Assembly: GCF_900101705.1 (NCBI RefSeq)
Contig: NZ_FNAC01000016.1
Coordinates: 1 to 64,000 of the forward strand
DNA from: Algoriphagus faecimaris
Lineage (GTDB): Bacteria > Bacteroidota > Bacteroidia > Cytophagales > Cyclobacteriaceae
Length of the DNA: 64,000 nucleotides
Direction of reading: 5' to 3'
Shown here: positions 17,038-26,416 of the stretch, one piece after another
Layout of the letters: each line of letters opens with the position of its first letter
Numbering within the stretch: the stretch's first letter is position 1
The notes under the pieces: generated by a model
What the model saw: only the letters and a program-made list of their open reading frames with translations
The model's database searches: none
Told to the model about the DNA's origin: nothing
Made by a program: the position numbers and the translations under genes

Positions 17038-20000
17038 ATGAGAACAAGCATAGGGAAATCAGAACGAACAACTCAGGATCGAGTGATTGATTTATTCCAA
17101 ACCAAATTAAGCTATACCTATCTGGGGGATTGGGAAGATGAAGTTCGTACGCATCCTATAGAAGAAGATATTCTTAGGTCCTACTTGCTGGGAAATGGCT
17201 ATTCTAACATACAGGCTCAAAAGGCAATTGATAGTTTGGTAAAAGCTGCCACCAACCTTTCCAAAGGGTTATATGAAGCCAACAAAGAGGTCTATCATTT
17301 ACTTCGCTATGGTGTTACTGTAAGAGAGGAATTAGGACAGCCCAAAGAAACGGTGTGGCTCATAGACTGGAAAAATCCAGAGAGTAATCAATTTGGAGTA
17401 GCCGAAGAGGTGACTGTCCATGGAAGATATAGTAAGCGACCAGACCTGGTTATTTACGTTAATGGAATAGCACTTGGAGTTCTAGAATTAAAAAGAAGTA
17501 AAGTTGGTGTGGAGCAAGGGATTCGTCAGAATCTGGATAATCAGAAGGATGAATTTATCCCCAAGTTTTATACCACCATGCAATTTTTATTAGCAGGGAA
17601 TGATACCCAAGGAATGCGCTATGGGACTATTGAAACCCCAGAGAAATATTATTTGAGTTGGAAAGAGGAGTGCGGGACTGAATTTGATTACATCCTCGAT
17701 AAGCATCTTTATTTACTCTGTGAGAAGAGCAGGCTCTTAGAGCTTATTCATGATTTTGTGGTCTTTGATAAAGGTGTCAAGAAATTATGCCGACCAAACC
17801 AGTTTTTTGGGATTAAAGCAGCCCAAACCAACGTCAAAACCAAACAAGGGGGTATTCTTTGGCATACCCAAGGTTCTGGTAAATCTTTAACCATGGTTTG
17901 GTTAGCAAAATGGATACGAGAGAATGTAAGAGATAGCCGAATTCTCATCATTACAGACCGTGAAGAACTGGATGACCAGATAGATAAGCTATTTACAGGC
18001 ATTGATGAAAAAATCTACAGAACCAAAAGTGGTAGAGATTTAATCAGCGTATTAAATCACAAGACCGAAATGCTGGTTTGCAGTCTTGTGCACAAATTTG
18101 GCCGAAATGCTGAAGATGGGGACTTTGATTCATTTATTGAGGAGGTGAAGGCTAATTTAGGAACTGATTTTAGAGCTAAGGGAGATATCTATGTGTTTGT
18201 AGATGAATGCCATCGAACTCAATCTGGGAAGTTGCATGATGCCATGAAAATGATTCTTCCAGAGGCATTATTTATTGGATTTACCGGGACACCATTGCTT
18301 AAAAAAGACAAGCAAAAGTCTATTGAAATATTTGGACCATACATCGGAACACCCTACAAGTTTGATGAGGCTGTTGCAGATGGAGTAGTGCTGGACTTAT
18401 TGTATGAAGCTAGAGATGTGGAGCAATTTGTCACTGACCAAAATAAGATTGACGAGTGGTTTGATGCTAAAACAGCAGGTCTTACAGATGTTGCTAAAGT
18501 AGAATTGAAGAAGCGTTGGGGTACGATGCAAAAGGTACTTGGTTCTAGGTCTAGATTGGATAAGATCGTATCTGATATCATTTTTGACTTTGAAACAAAG
18601 CCAAGGTTAAAAACTGGTGAAGGTAATGCGATGCTTGTTTCAAGCTCGGTGCATCAGGCATGTAAATACTACGAGCTTTTCCAGAGTAATAATTTCAAGC
18701 AGTGTGCAATAATCACTTCCTATCAGCCTCACCATGGAGATATTAAAGGGGAAGAAACAGGAGAGGGTTTGACAGATAAACTGATGAAGTATGAGGTTTA
18801 CACCAAAATGTTGAAAGGGAAATCTACGGAAGATTTTGAAGCTGAGGTAAAGGCTAAGTTTATCAAAGAACCAAGCAAAATGAAGCTTTTGATCGTGGTG
18901 GACAAGCTACTGACAGGGTTTGATGCACCTTCAGCCACTTATCTCTACATCGATAAAAGCATGCAAGACCATGGTCTTTTTCAAGCAATTTGCCGTGTGA
19001 ATCGAATTGACACAGAGAGTAAAGAATATGGCTACATCATAGATTACAAGGACTTGTTCCAGAGTTTGCAGAAGTCCATCACTGATTATACTTCACAAGC
19101 ATTTGACAACTATGATGAGGAAGATGTAAAAGGATTATTAAAGGATCGGCATACAGAAAGCAAAGATCGATTAGAGACAGCATTAGAAGCTTTGAATGCA
19201 ATGTGCGAGCCAGTGCACCCTAAAGATGAACCAAGCTTTATCAAATATTTCTGTGGTAACACAGAAAATCCAAACGAAATAAAAGAAACTGAAGAAAAAA
19301 GAATTGGACTCTACAAGGCCGTAGTAAAGTTGATAAGGGCCTATGCCAATGTGGCAAATGAAATGCACAAACTTGGTTATTCAGATGCTGAAGCAGCAAA
19401 AATAAAGGAGCAGGTAAAATATTACTCAGACCTACGAGAAACCATCAAACAGGCTAGCGGAGACTACCTAGATTTCAAACGGTTTGAACCTGGAATGAGG
19501 CAATTAATGGATATGTATCTAGATGCCAATGCCAGCAAAAAGATTTCAGATTTTGAGAATAAGTCACTGGTAGATTTGATTGTAAATCTGGGTGATGAAT
19601 TAAGAGGCACCCCAGAGAATCAAAAGCAAAGCAGACAGACAGCTATAGCTGAGACCATCGAAAATAATGTCAGGAAAGTGATTAATGAGGAGGCTCAGAC
19701 AAATCCAAAATACTACGAGAAAATGTCTGCTCTTCTGAATGATCTTATCCACCAGAGAAATCAAGCGGCAATAGCTTATCAGGAATACCTAGAGAAAATA
19801 AAGGAGCTAGCCAAAAATGTTTCTAATCCTGCTGGTAATACCTCATATCCTGCTGAAATAAACACGAAAGCTAAGCAAGCACTCTATGATAATTTGGATA
19901 GTGATATTTCACTATCCATGGTACTGGATCATGCAATTCGTTACAACAAATTGGACGGATGGCGTGATGGTGGAATCAAAGAGAAGAAATTGCGTATCGA

Positions 20001-20076
20001 AGTAAATAAGATCATTAATGACCCAGAGAAAACTATGGAATTAATGAATATAATTAAGGCACAGAGTGAATATTAG
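17038..20076 (+). CDS. hsdR: Type I restriction endonuclease subunit R
   Basis: The 1012-residue protein cuts DNA after ATP-driven translocation. The PD-(D/E)xK nuclease is seen as RPDLVIYVNG with Asp136 and VLELKRS with Glu150 and Lys152. The SF2 motor has Walker A QGSGKS (278-283), DECH (389-392) and GFTGTP (about 414-419), and motif VI-like FQAICRVNRID further on. The C-terminal 300 residues are helical and probably contact HsdM. All key residues are present, so it should be active with HsdM and HsdS of the same operon. It overlaps the metallopeptidase gene by 11 bases. Confidence 0.94.
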   Translation: MRTSIGKSERTTQDRVIDLFQTKLSYTYLGDWEDEVRTHPIEEDILRSYLLGNGYSNIQAQKAIDSLVKAATNLSKGLYEANKEVYHLLRYGVTVREELGQPKETVWLIDWKNPESNQFGVAEEVTVHGRYSKRPDLVIYVNGIALGVLELKRSKVGVEQGIRQNLDNQKDEFIPKFYTTMQFLLAGNDTQGMRYGTIETPEKYYLSWKEECGTEFDYILDKHLYLLCEKSRLLELIHDFVVFDKGVKKLCRPNQFFGIKAAQTNVKTKQGGILWHTQGSGKSLTMVWLAKWIRENVRDSRILIITDREELDDQIDKLFTGIDEKIYRTKSGRDLISVLNHKTEMLVCSLVHKFGRNAEDGDFDSFIEEVKANLGTDFRAKGDIYVFVDECHRTQSGKLHDAMKMILPEALFIGFTGTPLLKKDKQKSIEIFGPYIGTPYKFDEAVADGVVLDLLYEARDVEQFVTDQNKIDEWFDAKTAGLTDVAKVELKKRWGTMQKVLGSRSRLDKIVSDIIFDFETKPRLKTGEGNAMLVSSSVHQACKYYELFQSNNFKQCAIITSYQPHHGDIKGEETGEGLTDKLMKYEVYTKMLKGKSTEDFEAEVKAKFIKEPSKMKLLIVVDKLLTGFDAPSATYLYIDKSMQDHGLFQAICRVNRIDTESKEYGYIIDYKDLFQSLQKSITDYTSQAFDNYDEEDVKGLLKDRHTESKDRLETALEALNAMCEPVHPKDEPSFIKYFCGNTENPNEIKETEEKRIGLYKAVVKLIRAYANVANEMHKLGYSDAEAAKIKEQVKYYSDLRETIKQASGDYLDFKRFEPGMRQLMDMYLDANASKKISDFENKSLVDLIVNLGDELRGTPENQKQSRQTAIAETIENNVRKVINEEAQTNPKYYEKMSALLNDLIHQRNQAAIAYQEYLEKIKELAKNVSNPAGNTSYPAEINTKAKQALYDNLDSDISLSMVLDHAIRYNKLDGWRDGGIKEKKLRIEVNKIINDPEKTMELMNIIKAQSEY

Positions 20077-20794
20077 TCCTGAAATAGTACAGATCGCCAA
20101 CATTCAGATTGAAGTGGTAAGGAAGGATATCAAGAATATGCATTTGGCAGTATATCCACCACATGGTAGAGTACGCTTGGCAGTACCTCAAAAGACGAAT
20201 GAGGAAGTTTTAAGGCTGTTTGCCATTAGTAAGCTGGGCTGGATAAAAAAGAATGTTAAGAACTTTCAAGAGCAGGCAAGAGAAACCAAACGTGATTATG
20301 TATCTGGTGAAAGCCATTACTTTCAAGGCAGGAGGTATATTCTGGAAGTGAAAGAACAGGAAGGATATAGTAAGGTAGAGCTGACAGGGGCAAAAAGAAT
20401 TGTACTCAAGGTTAAAAAGAATTCCACTGTTGATGATAAAGCTAAAATCATCAAAGAGTGGTATCGGAAGGAATTGAAACATCAAATTCCACCATTACTT
20501 GAAAAATGGGAAAAAGTGATTGGAGTTAAAGTAGACGATTGGGGTGTGAAGCAAATGAAAACAAAATGGGGTGCTTGTAATACAGAGGCTAAAAGAATCT
20601 GGCTGAACCTAGAGTTGGCCAAGAAACCGCCAATTTGTTTAGAATACATTCTAGTACATGAATTAGTCCATCTCCACGAAAGAAGTCACAATGATAGATT
20701 TATAGCCTTAATGAATGAATTTATGCCAAAGTGGAGGCTTTACCGCGATGAATTAAACAATCTTCCAATCGTGCATAATGATTGGGGGTATTGA
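20066..20794 (+). CDS. YgjP-like (M48/DUF45) zinc metallopeptidase of the RM operon
   Basis: The 242-residue protein has an N-terminal beta-rich domain and a zinc motif VHELVHLHERSHNDRF, i.e. HExxH plus a third His after six residues; the upstream block MKTKWGACNTEAKRIWLNL is typical of the YgjP/DUF45 family. Such genes often follow type I hsdR; the protein's role there is not established. The 11-base overlap with hsdR shows co-translation. The start taken is a downstream ATG (ATGAATATT) within the hsdR end. Confidence 0.88.
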   Translation: MNISPEIVQIANIQIEVVRKDIKNMHLAVYPPHGRVRLAVPQKTNEEVLRLFAISKLGWIKKNVKNFQEQARETKRDYVSGESHYFQGRRYILEVKEQEGYSKVELTGAKRIVLKVKKNSTVDDKAKIIKEWYRKELKHQIPPLLEKWEKVIGVKVDDWGVKQMKTKWGACNTEAKRIWLNLELAKKPPICLEYILVHELVHLHERSHNDRFIALMNEFMPKWRLYRDELNNLPIVHNDWGY

Positions 20795-20822
20795 CTTGAT
20801 AACCCTAGAATGATCCAAGATG

Positions 20823-20903
20823 ATGGCAAATCTCATCTACAAAGAAAGTAAAGAATATCAGCTACCTCCAAGTGGAGAATTGGGGATGGCTGCTGAGGAG
20901 TGA
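20823..20903 (+). pseudogene. Short ORF after the RM operon, possibly a GxxExxY remnant
   Basis: A 26-codon frame (MANLIYKESKEYQ, then PPSGELGMAAEE) lies 28 bases after the metallopeptidase stop. Its first residues look like the LIYKESY start of GxxExxY-family proteins, but the rest does not continue in that family. It may be the stub of a deleted gene. The remaining bases to 20941 show nothing clear. Confidence 0.2.
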
Positions 20904-20941
20904 TTAAAATATAGTTAAACAGTTATTTTTAAGAAATACTT

Positions 20942-22108
20942 ATGGGTTCATATTCTGAATTATTTATTTGTAATTATCCTATTTTCACTTTAAAAAATAA
21001 TTATTACCATGATATTGTTGATTTAATCTTTTTAGAATCTGACTATACCGAATATGAAGCTACAGTTTCTGATGAGGATAATCCAGAAGAGGAGGAAATT
21101 GTAAGATTTAAATCGTTTATTTCTACTGCCGAAGTATGCAAGGAAAGGTTGGAAATATTTGGTGCGTCTTATGAAAAAGCAAAACTTGATTTTGAAGAGT
21201 CGTTAAAAATTTTGAGGGAAGATGGTATTTATGATTTTGTCATCTATGAAAGTATCACTTTTGATTTCTATTTAGATACAATAAAGAGAATTATAGAGTC
21301 AAAAAAATCTGGAAGAAAAAAGGATGTATATGGGGGGTTTGAGGATTATTTGTATAAATCTGAATTGTATATAGATGGACAGTCAATAAGTTTGGGTTTA
21401 TGGTCAATTCTCTCAGTTATTGATTCAAAAAGTATAATTGAGTATAACTTAACAGACATTATTGAAGGAGGGTGGGTTCAAGCCCCTCAGTCCTTAATTA
21501 ACACGAAAAAAATTATTCTTTTAACTGAAGGTAAAACAGACACTGAGTTCTTAAAAATTTGCTTTAATTATTTTTTTAAGCATCTTGAAGGTTATTATCA
21601 CTTCATGGACTTCGAAAACTCAAAATATGAAGCCAATGCATCTAGACTTATCCATACAATTAAATCATTTGTAGGATCAGGAATTAATAATTTTATACTT
21701 GCGGTTTTTGACAATGATTCCGCAGCATCAAAAGAAATTGAAAATCTTAAAAAAGTCAATTTACCAAATAATATAAAGGTATTACAATATCCAGAAATTG
21801 AATGGGCTAAAAACTATCCCACTTTAGGCCCCACAGGGATTCAGGTAATGAATATAAATGGGCTAGCTGGAAGCATCGAAATGTATCTGGGGAAAGATTG
21901 TTTGATGGAAAATGGAGAATTTATTCCTATACAATGGACAGGGTATATGGAATCAATCAATAAATACCAAGGTGTAGTTCTAAAAAAAGATCAAATTCAA
22001 AGATCCTTTAGAGAAAAAGTAAAGTTTTTCGACGAAAATAATTATGATTTAAAGCAATGGGAGGACCTCATTTCCATTATAACTCTTATAAAAAATTCTT
22101 GGAAATGA
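20942..22108 (+). CDS. HEPN/Toprim-associated domain protein (candidate defence nuclease)
   Basis: The 388-residue protein begins MGSYSELFICNYPIFTLKNN, the signature start of the HEPN/Toprim-associated N-terminal domain, with a long acidic helical stretch to about residue 125. The C-terminal half is a Toprim domain: LLTEGKTD (Glu196 in 195-200) and LAVFDNDSA (Asp257, Asp259) give the Glu and DxD metal residues. Toprim and HEPN domains are recurrent in antiphage nucleases (family knowledge); activity here is inference. The gene is visibly more AT-rich than the RM operon. The helicase-like gene follows 64 bases later on the same strand with no terminator between, suggesting a two-gene system. 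Confidence 0.72.
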   Translation: MGSYSELFICNYPIFTLKNNYYHDIVDLIFLESDYTEYEATVSDEDNPEEEEIVRFKSFISTAEVCKERLEIFGASYEKAKLDFEESLKILREDGIYDFVIYESITFDFYLDTIKRIIESKKSGRKKDVYGGFEDYLYKSELYIDGQSISLGLWSILSVIDSKSIIEYNLTDIIEGGWVQAPQSLINTKKIILLTEGKTDTEFLKICFNYFFKHLEGYYHFMDFENSKYEANASRLIHTIKSFVGSGINNFILAVFDNDSAASKEIENLKKVNLPNNIKVLQYPEIEWAKNYPTLGPTGIQVMNINGLAGSIEMYLGKDCLMENGEFIPIQWTGYMESINKYQGVVLKKDQIQRSFREKVKFFDENNYDLKQWEDLISIITLIKNSWK

Positions 22109-22172
22109 TTGATTTCGATTCTTATTTCAATTTGAGGTGTTTATGGAATTTTAAAATATTTAGTAATTTACT

Positions 22173-24242
22173 ATGAGCGTTATAAAAATTGAATTAACTC
22201 AAGGTCAGACACTTTCAGATTACAAGGATGATCACTTTGACTTTAAAAAGAACGGACTTCCCACGGGAATAATTGATAAGAAATACACTGGAATTGGAGC
22301 TACCCATTGTGAGATCGTTTCGAAACGGAATAGCATTATAGTTTCCCCTACTAGATCATTGGCTAGGTCCAAGTATGAAGAATGGGTTAAAAAAGAGAAG
22401 GAAAAGGGGATTTCATGTTTTTACCTAGGTGGAGGGTTTGGGAAGATCAAGGACGAGGAAATAACCAAATTTAATTCGGGAAATGGATTTAAGAAAGTAT
22501 TCTCAGTAGCTGACAGCTTTCCTAAAATAGTCAAAGCCTTAGGAGACTCGGTTTATAAAGACTATGCAATAATTATTGATGAAATAGACTCATTCCAGCA
22601 GGACACCTCCTATAGAACTTCCTTAGAATCAGTTGTAGATTATTTCTGGAATTTCAGCAACAAGACAGTAGTAACAGCAACCTTGATTGAATTTTCAGAT
22701 CCTAGATTTAAACCAAAAAAGGATTTTCCACTTTTTGAAGTTCATTTAGATGATTATGTCAAAAAGCCTTTGAATGTTTTTCTGGTAGAAAACCAAGTAT
22801 TGGCTACAGCCAATTATATCAATCAGCTTTATATTCAGGATAACAATAAAAAAATATTTATTGCTTTAAACTCAGTTTCTCACATCAATCGTGTAATTAA
22901 AACCCTTTTAGAGGATGAGAGATATCAATTAGAAGATTTTGGAGTCCTTTGCTCTGTTTCCTCTAGAGAAAAACTGATGAAAGGTTTGTCCTGGGAAAAG
23001 ATTGAAAATGGTAAACTTTCAAAACAGATTACATTTGCAACCTCAGCTTATTTTGTGGGAGTAGATATCAAAGAGCAAGTTCATCTTATTGTGTGTAATG
23101 CTGATGATATGAGGTATTCAATTTTATTTCCCGAGAAGATTCTTCAAATAATTGGAAGAATTCGGGTTAAGCCTCATTCTCTTAGTTTGATTTCATTCAG
23201 AAAGCTCGCTAATCCATGGATAAAAAGTCAATTTCCGTTTATAAATAAAAAACAGTTTTTAGAGAAATTTGGTGATATCAAGAATGATTTAGAAATTCAA
23301 GCTAGAGCACTAGCTGGATTAAAGAATAAAAACTTAAAAGAGTCCATAGTTAATGGGTTGCTTGAGACGGAAGTTGAAGGGATTAAGGGGCTATTAAGAT
23401 TAGATTCAGCGAGTCAAGTTGTTGTATCTGATTTTTCAGTTGATTACTTGCTATATGACTCCAAGCGTGCAAGAGAATACGAAAATGGCATTAAATCGCT
23501 ATTGGATTATTTATCTCAATACTTCGAGATTAAAAAAGGAGAAATATTTACCTCACAGTTCGAAGAGCTTAGTAAACTTAATGCAAAAGATCAAGTTGAA
23601 GCATTTTTAAGTAGTTATGATTCAAGAATTCTTAGAACCTCTGGGTTTTTTGACGGTGCAAATTATTCACTTTTGGCCCTTTATGAAGCAGAGGCTAATT
23701 TAAAGGATAGAGCAACTGCTAGCTTACTTTTACAAAGTATTTATTTTTCATATTTAGATGGAAATGACTGGAAGAATTCCTTAAGAGAATATAATGAAAA
23801 GGCTATACAGATTATTAAGTTTGGGAGAATTTTATTGTTTTATAAATTAAGAAATTCTAAATTCTTTGATGAGAAAATAAAGTCTCTATTTAAAATTGGT
23901 GATTCAATAGAAGTTTCAGCATTTAAAGACAAGTTTAATCAATTATTTATAAACAAAAGAAAGAATTCTGAGGATCACATAAATGATTTTATAAATCAAG
24001 ATTTGATTATATCAAATCAATTATTCCCTGAATTTTTAAATCATATCTTTGAAGTTGAATTAATTAGAGTTACAAGGAAGAAAAAAACTAAGTATAAAAT
24101 TATTTCTTTTGATTCTCCCAAGTTTAAGACGAAAGTATCAAGAAATAGCTTTAGAGATAAACTAGATGAGAAGCTAGGTGTAGATGATAAAAAAGTATTA
24201 CTTTCAGTTTCAGATAAATTATTGAAGTCTTTGGTTTCTTAA
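22173..24242 (+). CDS. SF2 helicase-like protein with an atypical P-loop
   Basis: The 689-residue protein has an SF2-like order of motifs: KYTGIGATHCE at 37-47 in the Walker A place, IIVSPTRSLARSKYEEW (motif Ia-like), IIIDEIDSF with DEID at 136-139, VVTATLIEF (motif III), ITFATSAYFVGVDI (motif V) and LQIIGRIRV (motif VI, 325-333). The P-loop reads TGIGAT: the Lys that contacts ATP phosphates is Ala, so nucleotide use is either altered or lost. The last 350 residues are unrecognised, helical and Lys-rich. It follows the HEPN/Toprim gene and shares its AT-rich composition; together they may form a defence pair. Confidence 0.6.
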   Translation: MSVIKIELTQGQTLSDYKDDHFDFKKNGLPTGIIDKKYTGIGATHCEIVSKRNSIIVSPTRSLARSKYEEWVKKEKEKGISCFYLGGGFGKIKDEEITKFNSGNGFKKVFSVADSFPKIVKALGDSVYKDYAIIIDEIDSFQQDTSYRTSLESVVDYFWNFSNKTVVTATLIEFSDPRFKPKKDFPLFEVHLDDYVKKPLNVFLVENQVLATANYINQLYIQDNNKKIFIALNSVSHINRVIKTLLEDERYQLEDFGVLCSVSSREKLMKGLSWEKIENGKLSKQITFATSAYFVGVDIKEQVHLIVCNADDMRYSILFPEKILQIIGRIRVKPHSLSLISFRKLANPWIKSQFPFINKKQFLEKFGDIKNDLEIQARALAGLKNKNLKESIVNGLLETEVEGIKGLLRLDSASQVVVSDFSVDYLLYDSKRAREYENGIKSLLDYLSQYFEIKKGEIFTSQFEELSKLNAKDQVEAFLSSYDSRILRTSGFFDGANYSLLALYEAEANLKDRATASLLLQSIYFSYLDGNDWKNSLREYNEKAIQIIKFGRILLFYKLRNSKFFDEKIKSLFKIGDSIEVSAFKDKFNQLFINKRKNSEDHINDFINQDLIISNQLFPEFLNHIFEVELIRVTRKKKTKYKIISFDSPKFKTKVSRNSFRDKLDEKLGVDDKKVLLSVSDKLLKSLVS

Positions 24243-24246
24243 TTTT

Positions 24247-24299
24247 AGGTGGACGCGAGTCATTTTTTTTCCTATATAGAAATCCTCTCTTGTCCACCT
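24247..24299. repeat. Inverted repeat just after the helicase-like gene
   Basis: Perfect 8-bp arms AGGTGGAC (24247-24254) and GTCCACCT (24292-24299) enclose 37 bases including a T8 run. The long spacer is unlike a normal terminator. The rest of the gap to 24534 holds a GC-richer patch (about 24365-24410), a loose inverted pair GTTTGA/TCAAAC (24416-24421, 24449-24454) and a terminator-like hairpin. It could be a regulatory or replication-related region. Confidence 0.4.
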
Positions 24300-24481
24300 T
24301 TCCAAATATTTTTTTTATATAAAAAATTTTGAACTTCTGATTCAGAATTTACCAAAACAACATTGGATCACTACCCCCCATAAGTCTTGAATTGGGTCAT
24401 ACCCCGCCATCTATTGTTTGAGTTTTTCAAATTTTTGGATTTATATATTCAAACGTGGAGGTGGCTAAATACCTGGTTTAG

Positions 24482-24505
24482 AGCAGTCCGAGTGGGCTGC
24501 TTTTT
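24482..24505 (+). terminator. Terminator-like hairpin upstream of the Sak4-like gene
   Basis: AGCAGTCC (24482-24489) pairs with GGGCTGCT (24494-24501, one U-G) over a 4-base loop and is followed by T tract 24502-24505. No coding region ends directly before it, so it may end a short untranslated RNA or act as an attenuator for the gene 29 bases downstream. Confidence 0.5.
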
Positions 24506-24534
24506 GTGTTTCACATAACTATATTATAACACTT

Positions 24535-25431
24535 ATGGAAAACTTAGTATTCCGTAGGGCTGCTCGAAGGCAGGCCAAAATTAAAGTGGGATTACAAGGT
24601 CCAAGTGGATCAGGTAAGACTACCAGTGCGCTACTCCTTGCCTATGGATTGGTAGGAGATTGGTCCAAGATTGCAGTGATAGACAGTGAAAATGGTTCAG
24701 CTGATCTTTATTCACATCTTGGAGAATACAATGTACTTGGAATTACTGCTCCCTATACTCCAGAGAAGTACATGGAAGCAATCAAAATGTGTCATGCTCA
24801 GGGTATGGAAGCTATTATTCTGGACTCTATTTCTCATGAATGGGAGGGTGACGGTGGAATCCTAGATATCCATGGAAATATGGCTGGGAACAGTTTCTCC
24901 AATTGGGCTAAAATTACTCCAAGACACAATGCATTCGTTAATGCAATTCTTTATACACCTGTTCACGTGATTGCTACGATCAGGTCAAAGCAAGATTACG
25001 TGATGATGGAGAAGAATGGCAAATCTGTACCTGAAAAGGTAGGGTTAAAAGGAGTCACCAGAGATGGGATGGACTATGAGTTCACTGTGGTATTTGACAT
25101 CAATATCAGACACCATGCAAGAGCATCTAAGGATAGAACTGGTTTATTTTCCTCTCAGCATGAATTTATAATCACTCAAGAAACAGGTCTAAAGATCAAA
25201 GAGTGGTGTGAGTCAGCTGATACCAAATTACCTGAGGAAAAAATGGATTTATTGCAAGCTATCAATTCCTGCAAAAACCTACAGGAGCTGTATGAGCTGT
25301 ATGAGCAATCTGGTAAGGTCACTGAGGATCAGCTTCAAACCTTTTCTATGAAAAAGCAGGAATTATTGAAACCAAAACCCTTTGAAACCAATGGAAAATA
25401 CACTAGTGAGGCCTCAAAACCTCAACTCTGA
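24535..25431 (+). CDS. RecA-fold ATPase, Sak4/AAA_24-like phage-type recombination protein
   Basis: The 298-residue protein has Walker A GPSGSGKTT (22-30), IAVIDSENGSADLY and Walker B MEAIILDSIS near 91-100, the pattern of Sak4-type single-strand annealing ATPases found in phages and integrated elements. There is no replicative helicase part. It overlaps the DUF3871 gene by 41 bases, giving a recombination module with it and RadC. It may help recombination or copying of the island after excision (inference). A terminator-like hairpin lies just upstream. Confidence 0.75.
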   Translation: MENLVFRRAARRQAKIKVGLQGPSGSGKTTSALLLAYGLVGDWSKIAVIDSENGSADLYSHLGEYNVLGITAPYTPEKYMEAIKMCHAQGMEAIILDSISHEWEGDGGILDIHGNMAGNSFSNWAKITPRHNAFVNAILYTPVHVIATIRSKQDYVMMEKNGKSVPEKVGLKGVTRDGMDYEFTVVFDINIRHHARASKDRTGLFSSQHEFIITQETGLKIKEWCESADTKLPEEKMDLLQAINSCKNLQELYELYEQSGKVTEDQLQTFSMKKQELLKPKPFETNGKYTSEASKPQL

Positions 25432-26362
25432 AGAAGTTGGCAAGGGGAATGTATTCCTACAAGCCAATACCATAGAAATGGATCTAAATGAAATTAGGGA
25501 TAAACACATCATTCCTGTGTTTCTGAAAGACAATGAACCTGCTATTTCTCAAGTGGAATTTGTGGAGGCTGTGACTGAAGCTGCCAAAGATGCTTATTCT
25601 ATTAGAGATCTTTCAGCACCCTCAGTTAGGGTCTCTCATGCAGTAAAAGGGAGGGTTTATGAAGCTAGACACAAAAAAGCTAGTGAATTATTTCCGAATG
25701 AAAAGACCATCTACTATGAAAGAATGGCCTTTATGGTGACCATTCCTACTATCATGCAGGATGTTAATGGGCAGTTACTAGAGCTAACCGTTGGAGGTGT
25801 GAAGGCCTACAATCTGGACAATATGAATACTAACAAAGGAAGTTATGAGCACTTCAAAATCTTTGTGGGGTTCAAAAATACGGTCTGTACCAACCTTTGC
25901 ATTTCTACAGATGGGTCAAAGTTAGATCTGAAAGTGAAGTCCTTGCAGGAGTTGTATGCCAAGTCCTATGAATTATTCACTGGCTATGATGCAGTAGATC
26001 AAATCTCCAGAATGGAGCAACTCCCAGAAATGGATTTATCTGAATCACAGTTTGCCAAGTTGATTGGAAGAGCTAGAATGTATCAGTATCTACCCAAGGA
26101 AGAGAAGCTTCATATTCCAGAGCTACTGATTAATGATACTCAAATTTCCAGAGTAGCAGAATCCTACTACAGTGATGAGAATTTCTCTAGGTATGAATCT
26201 GGTAGAATTGACCTGTGGAGGTTATACAATCTGATGACAGGTGCAGTGAAATCATCTTACATTGACAAATTTCTTGAAAGAGAAGTCAATGCTTATGATT
26301 TTACATTGCAGATACAGAATGCTTTAGAGAATAAATCTGATGGATTCTGGTACTTGAATTAA
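25391..26362 (+). CDS. DUF3871 family protein
   Basis: The ATG at 25391 is preferred over a TTG three codons before it; 323 residues. The central block LELTVGGVKAYNLDN, KGSYEHFKIFVGFKNTVCTN and a helical C-terminus match DUF3871, a Bacteroidota family found in mobile elements and related in style to DUF932 plasmid and phage proteins. Biochemical function is unknown. It overlaps the Sak4-like gene by 41 bases, so the two are co-expressed; a strong terminator follows. Confidence 0.72.
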   Translation: MENTLVRPQNLNSEEVGKGNVFLQANTIEMDLNEIRDKHIIPVFLKDNEPAISQVEFVEAVTEAAKDAYSIRDLSAPSVRVSHAVKGRVYEARHKKASELFPNEKTIYYERMAFMVTIPTIMQDVNGQLLELTVGGVKAYNLDNMNTNKGSYEHFKIFVGFKNTVCTNLCISTDGSKLDLKVKSLQELYAKSYELFTGYDAVDQISRMEQLPEMDLSESQFAKLIGRARMYQYLPKEEKLHIPELLINDTQISRVAESYYSDENFSRYESGRIDLWRLYNLMTGAVKSSYIDKFLEREVNAYDFTLQIQNALENKSDGFWYLN

Positions 26363-26368
26363 TCTAAG

Positions 26369-26396
26369 ACCTACCTCAATCGGGGTAGGTTTTTTC
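26369..26396 (+). terminator. Terminator of the Sak4-like/DUF3871 operon
   Basis: A 9-bp stem ACCTACCTC/GGGGTAGGT type (26369-26377 with 26382-26390, one U-G pair) with a 4-base loop is followed by a T-rich tract, 7 bases after the stop codon. Confidence 0.85.
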
Positions 26397-26416
26397 TTTT
26401 ATATAAAAAATTGAAT

